From Pomphorhynchus laevis (Eukaryota; Acanthocephala; Palaeacanthocephala; Echinorhynchida; Pomphorhynchidae): a stretch of 64,000 nt of DNA. The stretch is taken from positions 1 through 64,000 of the forward strand of contig WNNJ02001055.1 of NCBI GenBank assembly GCA_012934845.2, written 5' to 3'. The notes beneath the pieces were generated by a model, which made no database searches, was not told the DNA's origin, and was given only the letters and a program-made list of their open reading frames with translations. Shown here one piece after another: positions 57,475-64,000 of the stretch; positions within the stretch are counted from its first letter, which is position 1, and the number at the start of each line of letters is the position of its first letter. The position numbers and the translations under genes are program-made.

Positions 57475-59070
57475 TCATATAGGATGCGCTCTAGGAAGAT
57501 ATAGATAAGGAGGGTTGTGCCGGAATTTGATTTGCCATGCAAGTGTGAGAATTTGAGAGGTTATACAGCTCGGAATGTCGAGCCAGTTAAGGATGCGGAG
57601 GGTGTTGGAGATGTGGTCGTACTTGCGAAGGCGGAAGATGACTCTAGCAGACGTGTGCAGAATTCTTTGTAAATAGTGAAATTGATATGCTGGACAGTTT
57701 ACGAGAAGACCTAAGCAATATTCTACACGAGGCATGAAAAGGCTGGAGATTAAAATAGCTGTCGATTTCCCGTTGAGGTTTCTACGGACACTTTGGATGT
57801 CACGGAGGATGAGGGAGCATGAACTGATCTTGCTACGAATGAAAGGCAGACACGAGAAATTATTGTCAAAAGGGACACCGAGGATTGTCATGATAGTCAC
57901 TTTTGGTAGACGGAAAATGTGTATGAATACTGGAAAATCGAGGGTGTAAGAGTGGCGAGGTGTTATCCACATAATGTTAGATTTCTCGTCGTTTAAGAAC
58001 ATACGGATTGAACAAAGATATGCGTGAATAGCAGAGAGGCAAGACGATGCATCGGAAGCGAGGTTGGATGCAGATGTGAGTGTGCATGATGCATATATTA
58101 CTATATCGTCAGCGTACTGAATAACTTCAAAACCGAAAGGGACCACGATGGAAGATAAATCACCAAGAAGAAGGGTGAAAAGAAGCGGCCCTAGAACGGA
58201 TTCTTGTGGTACACCGCAGCTGAGAGGAACCGGCGCAGAAGAGTTGGAGTTGGAGACTACGTGATAAGAGCGATTTGAGAGGTAGGATTTGAACCAAGAA
58301 ATGACATGAGACGAGAAGCAGTAACGTTGTCTGAGACATGAGATAAGTATAGTGTGATTAACTACATCGAAGACGGAGGATAAATCAAGTGAAATTACAA
58401 GGCTTACTAGATGTTTGTCAAGAGCAAGAAGTAGATCATTGGAGAGTTTTGTGCATGCGGTCATAGTAGAATGTTGTGGTCGATATGCAGATTGAAAAGG
58501 TGGAAACATAGAATTTGATGATATGTAGTTGCTTACCTGTCTGAGGATGAGACGCTCGAAAAATTTTGAGATGGTCGGAAGGTTTGATATTGGTCTATAG
58601 GAGGAGGCGGAACTAGGATCAAGATGATGCTTCTTTAATAATGGGCGAACTATGGCATGTTTAAACGACGAAGGGTAGTGTGATAAATGGATAGACATGT
58701 TGAAGACACTTGTGAGATAAGGGCTGATGGTGTCACTTAGTAACTTTAGAATGTATGTTGGAACAGGATCGAGAGGAGAGGTTGAATTGGGTAATCGTGA
58801 TAGGGCATCAGATACGCTTTCGATAGATAAAAGTGAAAAGTGAAACAGTTTAGTATTATATGGGGCAAGGTAGGAGAAACTAGAAGATAATGGTACGTGG
58901 ATTGAGGTCAAAGTCCGAGCTATTTTGCGTTGCAAATGAGACGCGAATTCGTTGGAAGAGATAGAGATATACGTGACGGATTTGTTTCTACCCAAAATGT
59001 TATTAAAGGATTTCCACGCGTGTTGATGATTGTCACGAAAAATGTTTTGCTTTGCCAGTATGAGGAGCAT
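57475..59070 (-). pseudogene. LINE ORF2: reverse transcriptase part, 531 codons
   Basis: Starts AKQNIFRDNHQHAWKSFNNI; then LDPVPTYILKLLSDTISPYL; SYRPISNLPTISKFFERLIL; FQSAYRPQHSTMTACTKL; LVISLDLSSVFDVVNHTILI (motif A Asp present); LSCGVPQESVLGPLLF (normal GVPQGS has Glu for Gly); FEVIQYADDIVIYAS (YADD intact); NDEKSNIMW; SRVEYCLGL-like tail. The C-terminus (TGLSLKSHRSYSLFVPRHNG) continues in another frame below 57475. The Gly-to-Glu change in motif B and the frameshifts make it inactive. Confidence 0.82.
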
Positions 59071-59148
59071 TTTGAGTTCAGAAGATGTCGGTATTTGCGT
59101 CGAAATTCGAGGTATTCTGAGTAAGATGAGTTTAATAGCTCGGTGACA

Positions 59149-60207
59149 TTACGACGACGGAATCTTGGGAGCATTCGGTGAATGTGTCGTTCGTAACGAG
59201 CGCTTTGCTCTTCGGCGATCGCTATCGAACCAGGGCGCTCCTGACTGGCGGCGAGGCGTGCATTGTTTGAACGACAAAATCATATCGAGTATGCCAATAA
59301 GTTCAGTGCTGTACATGTTGGTTAAGTCGTCAAGTGAAATGTTAGTAAAGGCGGCAAAAATTAGGAGTGGTGACGAAAGAAGGTTTATACGCAAGTTATT
59401 TAGATCAAGTTGTTTCCATGGACGATATATATGGGGATGAGTAGGGTGTGGAGGATCATTGGTTTCAATGTTAATTGTGAGAAGGTAATGGTCGGATAGG
59501 CTCACATCTTTCACACAAACGGTGCTGCAAGTAGACGATGATCGAACAAAGATGCAATCAATGGTGCCACCTTGGATATGAGTGGATTCGGTTGGGATAT
59601 ATCTGAAGCCAAAGTCTGATAATGTCTTAAGTAGGTGTGACGAGTGGGCGCATGATGGTCTGTCAAGTCGAATTTTGAGGTCACCAAGAATATTGACGGG
59701 AGATGATGTAATGCTTAGGTTAGAGAGCATATCAAAGAGTTTGTCAAAGAATGTAAGACATGGAGCAGATGAGCTTGGTCGATAAATAAGGGCGAAACAA
59801 ATTCGTCTACTGAAGTGTATAGCGTTAAAGCACATCAGCTCGAATGATGTAGGGGCAACTGGAAAGTTTAGAACATGTAACGATATAGCGGGCAAAGAAA
59901 AGGAAAGTAGACCACCATGGTTGATGCTTCCTGGATCACCATGTCGAGCACGTTTAGCAACGTTTAGGTTAAGCGATATGAGTCTTCGAATGAATATGTC
60001 GTTTGTGGAATGCCAAGATTCGGTTAGGCAGAGAAGTGAAAGTGAGTTATTCTGGAAGACTTCGAGTGCAAGGTCAAGTTTGTGAAGTAAGAAACGAATG
60101 TTGATGAGACCGATGTCAAGTGGGTATTTAGAAGGAGAATTTAGGGAGGATGATTTGGAGTTAAATGGCGCGAAACAACCTAAGGAAGAGCAGGGAGAAT
60201 CAGACAA
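59149..60207 (-). pseudogene. LINE ORF2: APE endonuclease part
   Basis: DIGLINIRFLLHKLDLALEV at the start, LLCLTESWHSTNDIFIRRL (catalytic Glu), SINHGGLLSFS, SFELMCFNAI, CFALIYRPSSSAP, ILGDLKIRLDRPSCAHSSHL (the usual GDxN Asn is Lys here), ESTHIQGGTIDCIFV and VSLSDHYLLTINI (SDH intact). All strands of an APE-like nuclease are in order. The Asn-to-Lys change in the active site would weaken or abolish nicking. The frame runs off just after RRRAKRSLR. Confidence 0.8.
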
Positions 60208-60292
60208 TTTCCGCCTCGTTGTTGTTTGCGATTTATCAAGATGTCATATGGAGGGTGGTGATATATTTGGTTGAATTTCGGCGGAGATTAAA

Positions 60293-61132
60293 TTATTTAT
60301 TTTGCAAACGAATAACTCGGTTATTGCGAATTATAAATTTATGCGAAGGATCCGCCAAACTTTTTTCGTGCAATTGTTTTCTGAGTAATTTTAGTGCTTT
60401 CACCTCAGGTGGTGAGAGATCCGGGCTTACATAAACGTTGTGAAACTGAGTTGATTCTCTCAGTTTGTAGGCATTGTTCAGAATTGACGTGGTGGTTGCA
60501 TTATCAGATGTAACAAGTATCCACGGAGGAATATCTTGACGTTTTGCAGGGAGTCGGCGTAAATGCAAACGACATGTGGATGCACAAGACACGTTCAACG
60601 ATGCGATAAGATCCGATACTAAAGCAAGATCGTCTGATGAATTAGGTAGTCCACGTATTATTACGTTTGACGAGCGCCGTTGTTGCCTATAACATGCTTG
60701 AATTATTGTTAGGGGAGATGTTGATTGACCATCGAATTGAGATGTTGCGAGTACTGAGCGAGTCACTTCTTTGCGGATAATAGATGCGAAAGTTTGACGA
60801 GGTATTGACAACTCTCGATTAAAAGTTGGCACGGAAGGCGAAGAAGTGAGATTAGGAGATTCTGTTCTTGTTTGTAAATCATTAATAGAGGAATTGGGGC
60901 TCGCTAACGACTGTTTTAAGTAGGATAATAACGTAGCGGAACATGACCCACACAGAAAATCTCGTGTGAAAAATTCCCTGGAAACTTGGCATGGCACTTT
61001 TACGGAAGAACATATCGGACAATCCAACGCGAAACACTTTAAATCTAGTGAAACAAACTCCCCTTGTGTGATAATAGATGACAAGGATGGTAATACACAG
61101 TTTATGTATGAACATTTCTTTACAAAACTCAT
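60293..61132 (-). CDS. LINE ORF1 protein, 279 aa
   Basis: Intact frame. Residues about 35-80 carry Cys pairs (CFALDCPICSSVKVPC and CGSC) that could form a PHD- or zinc-ribbon-like finger. Residues about 165-265 (NVIIRGLPNSSDDLALVSDL, LHLRRLP, PPWILVTSDNATTTSILNNA, VYVSPDLSPPEVKALKLLRK) match the RRM-like core of LINE ORF1 proteins. Its product would coat element RNA in the cytoplasm. It lies 85 bp before ORF2 on the same strand. The intact state against a damaged ORF2 suggests moderate age. Confidence 0.75.
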   Translation of the reverse strand: MSFVKKCSYINCVLPSLSSIITQGEFVSLDLKCFALDCPICSSVKVPCQVSREFFTRDFLCGSCSATLLSYLKQSLASPNSSINDLQTRTESPNLTSSPSVPTFNRELSIPRQTFASIIRKEVTRSVLATSQFDGQSTSPLTIIQACYRQQRRSSNVIIRGLPNSSDDLALVSDLIASLNVSCASTCRLHLRRLPAKRQDIPPWILVTSDNATTTSILNNAYKLRESTQFHNVYVSPDLSPPEVKALKLLRKQLHEKSLADPSHKFIIRNNRVIRLQNK

Positions 61133-61254
61133 ATTTTTATTAGTTTACATTTAGATTAAAACTATCGCTATAATTATTTGTAACAGATTTACTTCATTTC
61201 AATTATGATGTGTACGGATCACATGTCAATTTATTTTAATTATATAAAATAATA

Positions 61255-61500
61255 ATGATTATGACGTGAACTGCGTACGTCATGCGATAAAACCAGGCGA
61301 GACCCTTCAAGGAATTGCGGTACATTACGGCGTTTCGAACGGATACAGTGCTCTAATTAAAAATGTATCACGACAACGCTATAATGATTCTCATTTAATG
61401 CCAAATCGGGCCTTTTCGGGTTGGCGCTTCAAAGCTTTCTGGAAACATCATCGCAGTTTACAATATATTTGCGGGACCAACCGATAAGGCCAGGCAAATT
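61255..61500 (+). pseudogene. LysM-domain (LYSMD-type) gene fragment
   Basis: The frame 61266-61487 opens CVRHAIKPGETLQGIAVHYGVS, a near-exact start of the LysM module of animal LYSMD1/2-type proteins (VRHxIKPGETLQGIAxxYGV). Beyond this only RYNDSHL recalls the LYxNDSxFL part; the rest does not fit. The frame therefore holds half a domain with probable frameshifts, and no further exons are seen. It is a decayed copy or a single exon of a damaged gene. It lies about 100 bp beyond the 5' end of the LINE, which may have broken it. Animal LYSMD proteins are intracellular or membrane proteins of poorly known role. Confidence 0.6.
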
Positions 61501-62000
61501 TAAGTACCCTTGTAAATATAACACACTTGCATTAATGATCCATCAATTTTATTAAAATATCTATTATTTAATACTTATCACAATAAATGAAATTATTTAA
61601 ATAATTTAATTTAAATTTCTTAATTTGTTTACAGATAAACGATATAGATCCATTATTTTGTTGAACTTGTAATTTAAAGGAGAATGGAATAAATACGAAT
61701 TTATTAATTTGTAATTAAAAAATAAAGACGTATCAATAAAATAATGAATTTATTTCGTATTTCCTGCTTTAAATAAAAAAAAGTTACTAATATATCCGTT
61801 AAATTTATCGTAAACATTTACTCTAATTCAATAAATAAAAGAATCAGTACTACGGATAATTAAACTGATCATATAAAATAGTTTTTATGGAATTAAACAA
61901 TTTAATTGTGTTGAACACTCGTTAATTGTGTTTGGATAGCATATTAATGCTTCAATTAACTAATTGTGTTGCATTTATAAAGTGTAGCACATTTGCTGCC
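61500..62000. other. A+T-rich intergenic
   Basis: No gene or repeat recognised. Confidence 0.5.
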
Positions 62001-62003
62001 ATT

Positions 62004-62230
62004 GCAGAGTTTCCTACTAAAAAGTGGACATTTCCCAATAAAGTAAAGTAAAAGTTTCCAATAAAAAGTGGAATGTTCCACTTGATTGCTACGTTTATAA
62101 TTTCCCACATTTTTATGTAAATATTCAGAATAACTTGCGTTTCACAAGTTATTATTGAGAGCATTCTACTTTTTAATGAGAACATTCCACTTTTTAATGA
62201 AATCATTTTCTTATTAGTAGAAACCCTGTA
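62004..62230. mobile_element. MITE-like foldback, CAGRGTTTC ends
   Basis: The left end CAGAGTTTCCTACTAAAAAG and right end (complement CAGGGTTTCTACTAATAAG) form terminal repeats. Inside, four copies of an AATAAAAAGTGGAATGTT-like unit alternate in inverted pairs, so the whole 225 bp folds on itself. The CAGGGTTTC-type end resembles hAT-family ends, but I find no 8-bp target duplication, so the superfamily is uncertain. Confidence 0.6.
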
Positions 62231-62239
62231 TTCGACATA

Positions 62240-62925
62240 GCACATTAGGCTTAAGGTCAGGCTTGTTTCAATGCTTAATTACTTAATTATATATCTAATG
62301 ACCACGCTTCAGCAGGATACAGCTCACAGGCTACTATGCCAATTGTATGCCAGCTGTCATTTTGAGTTGATGTACATACTTTTAAGTTATCTTACTTTAA
62401 TCAAACAATTTTGAATCCAAAAATGTTCTCTTCGTACGCTTCCATAAAATAGTTTAATAAAATTTCACGATAGCCTTTTTACTTCTATAAGTTTTTGCTT
62501 GTCAAATAGCATGTTTCAATTGCACTTGTTGAAAATTTGCATGTTTTTAGATCCAAATTTTTAAGGCCTGTGTACCAAAGATTATGTATACATACCGCTT
62601 CATGCGTTGTTATTAAGCGTGTAAGATATTGATTTCTAACCAGACATTAATTCCAGATATATATAAAGTTGAGGTTGGAGTTTAATTCTGTAGTACAAAT
62701 TTAAACGTTTTGTAAATAATAGAATACAGGAAAAACCTCACTTAATGAACAAATTGGTCAATGATCAATAAGTTCGCTCTAAATTTGACACAGTTTACAA
62801 TCAATTCTATGAATAGCGATAAGTAACGCAAAGGATGATCGTGCGATATGTCGGTATCGTTACACAAAAGGGTAGTTCCAATTTTCACGCGTTCTTTGTT
62901 ATTTTGATGCTTTATTTTCATAAAA
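62240..62925. other. Intergenic, nothing recognised
   Basis: AT-rich; no frame or repeat partner noted. Confidence 0.5.
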
Positions 62926-62929
62926 TATT

Positions 62930-63842
62930 TGAATTAGAAGATGACAAAAACCAACGCAAAATTTATTGAATTGAATATTTCGATGCCTAGCTGGCATCAT
63001 CTTCAGCAATCTGAAATGAAGGCAAAAAAGTGTACACGTCAACATAAAAAGGAAAAAAAGTCAAAACAAGGAAAGCCAGCGATAATCTCGTCAATTTGCT
63101 ATGTAATACCTCCCAACATTAGATGATATCCATCCTTCTCATTTAACTTCGGCTTGAGATCGCGGATGAACAGTGATTCAAGAATCTGTCGTTGGAAGGC
63201 TTGTTGTCGATAAGCAAGGACTTTAACTTCATCAAAGTTAATTGTGTGTCCGGTCAAAAGGGAATGTTCAGCAACAGCAGAGTGAGCCGCCGTATGCAGA
63301 GCAGCGCGATGTTCTTTTATTCTTGTCTTTAACATTCGACCGGTTTGACCTACATAAAATTCCACACAATCGCAACAATCAATTCTATAAACCAATCCTT
63401 TCTTAATAACGCGTTTACACTTACTTATCAAATTGCCAATTACATCGCGCTAAAGAACATCGCGCTGCTCTGCATACGGCGGCTCACTCTGCTGTTGCTG
63501 AACATTCCCTTTTGACCGGACACACAATTAACTTTGATGAAGTTAAAGTCCTTGCTTATCGACAACAAGCCTTCCAACGACAGATTCTTGAATCACTGTT
63601 CATCCGCGATCTCAAGCCGAAGTTAAATGAGAAGGATGGATATCATCTCATGTTGGGAGGTATTACATAGCAAATTGACGAGATTATCGCTGGCTTTCCT
63701 TGTTTTGACTTTTTTTCCTTTTTATGTTGACGTGTACACTTTTTTACCTTCATTTCAGATTGCTGAAGATGATGCCAGCTAGACATCGAAATATTCAATT
63801 CAATAAATTTTGCGTTGGTTTTTGCCATCTTTCTTCTAATTT
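62930..63842. mobile_element. Head-to-head duplicated PLE 3' end (canonical type)
   Basis: Arms 62930-63316 and 63446-63840 are inverted copies differing by few bases. Each reads outward: end of a GIY-YIG endonuclease, stop, then about 170 bp of 3' UTR. The left copy is longer and includes the 130-bp centre. Its minus frame 63431-63099 holds GLVYRIDCCDCVEFYVGQTG, LKTRIKEHRAAL, AVAEHSLLTGHTINFDEVKV and ESLFIRDLKPKLNEKDGYHL, the C-terminal-type endonuclease of Neptune/Penelope-like PLEs, with the stop right after it. The UTR contains CTGAAGA-T-GATG/CATC-GAAA (63763-63791 in the right arm). It looks young; the RT part is absent. Confidence 0.8.
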
Positions 63843-63844
63843 AA

Positions 63845-64000
63845 ATGCTATTACACCGTCGCAATCCTCATTCAAATTCATTTCGTAAAATAGCATTTCA
63901 ATATCAAAAATTGCTTTTATTTATTTAAAATTATTTTAAACCATCGCTGTTTTAAAATTAGTTAAAACAATCTAAAAATCATTTAAATCATTTTATTCCA
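63845..64000. other. A+T-rich edge, nothing recognised
   Basis: Ends the window in sequence rich in AAAATTATTTTAAA without a frame. Confidence 0.5.

Larger units (their letters stand above)
57121..61170 (-). mobile_element. Nearly full-length two-ORF LINE (CR1/L2-like)
   Basis: ORF1 (61132-60293), an 85-bp gap, then ORF2 with APE endonuclease (60207-59149) and RT (59070-57475), the C-terminal tail, and a short 3' UTR. It ends AAATAAATTCTATTCTAGTC with a TTCTA-type tail at 57121-57150, typical of microsatellite-tailed CR1/L2-like LINEs. ORF2 is interrupted by two frame changes close together (about 59.06 and 59.16 kb), one near 57.48 kb, and a stop in the C-terminal tail. Otherwise it is well preserved. 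GC content is higher than the surroundings. The 5' end lies upstream of 61132 but its edge is not clear. Confidence 0.8.

Noticed and set aside
62004-62230. Firm assignment of the CAGGGTTTC-ended MITE to hAT
   Set aside because: No 8-bp target duplication visible at the proposed ends.

Overview
This is a very A+T-rich, gene-poor stretch of animal nuclear DNA. The mixture of Penelope-like elements (PLEs) with GIY-YIG endonucleases, CR1/L2-like, RTE-like and I/R1-like LINEs, foldback repeats and long (TA)n runs, together with a CRAL-TRIO protein, points to an arthropod, most likely an insect. Hymenoptera (ant-like) is my best guess, but that is inference. I see no bacterial operon structure, tRNA, rRNA or CRISPR array. 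The window reads as a transposon island with very few host genes.

Layout. 0-5 kb: degenerate PLE endonuclease and LINE 3' ends. 7.1-8.6 kb: a long inverted-repeat element. 8.6-8.9 kb: a possible host exon. 9.4-11.6 kb: broken LINE and PLE pieces. 12.7-14.2 kb: a foldback repeat that received a recent copy of the end of the neighbouring gene. 15.2-16.0 kb: an intact CRAL-TRIO lipid-transfer-type gene, the best host gene here. 20.2 kb: a small head-to-head PLE endonuclease fold. 21.6-23.9 kb: a cluster of truncated 3' ends of one PLE family. 24.0-24.4 kb: a foldback element with a hammerhead-ribozyme-like motif. 24.4-31.3 kb: an I/R1-like LINE, RT-like tandem pieces and a nested PLE 3' end. 33.4-35.2 kb: a second cluster of PLE 3' ends. 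35.2-35.7 kb: a large palindrome and (TA)n tracts. 35.8-41.9 kb: three or more LINE fragments. 42.2-44.5, 48.2-49.4 and 52.5-55.6 kb: three larger copies of the PLE family. 50.7-51.7 kb: a multi-pass membrane protein exon. 55.8-56.3 kb: a retroelement nuclease-like domain. 57.1-61.2 kb: a nearly full-length two-ORF LINE. 61.3 kb: a LysM gene fragment. 62.9-63.8 kb: a head-to-head duplicated PLE 3' end.

The dominant biology is one PLE family in which the GIY-YIG endonuclease lies upstream of the reverse transcriptase, the permuted arrangement described for Naiad/Chlamys PLEs. Its 3' UTR contains a conserved pseudoknot, and many 5'-truncated copies of that 3' end are scattered or clustered, as expected from target-primed insertion. 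Several unrelated repeats carry a CUGANGA-hairpin-GAAA motif resembling part of a hammerhead core. The most complete version, at 24.23-24.28 kb, has all three helices but an altered core base. All family names rest on motif recognition by eye; no database search was run.
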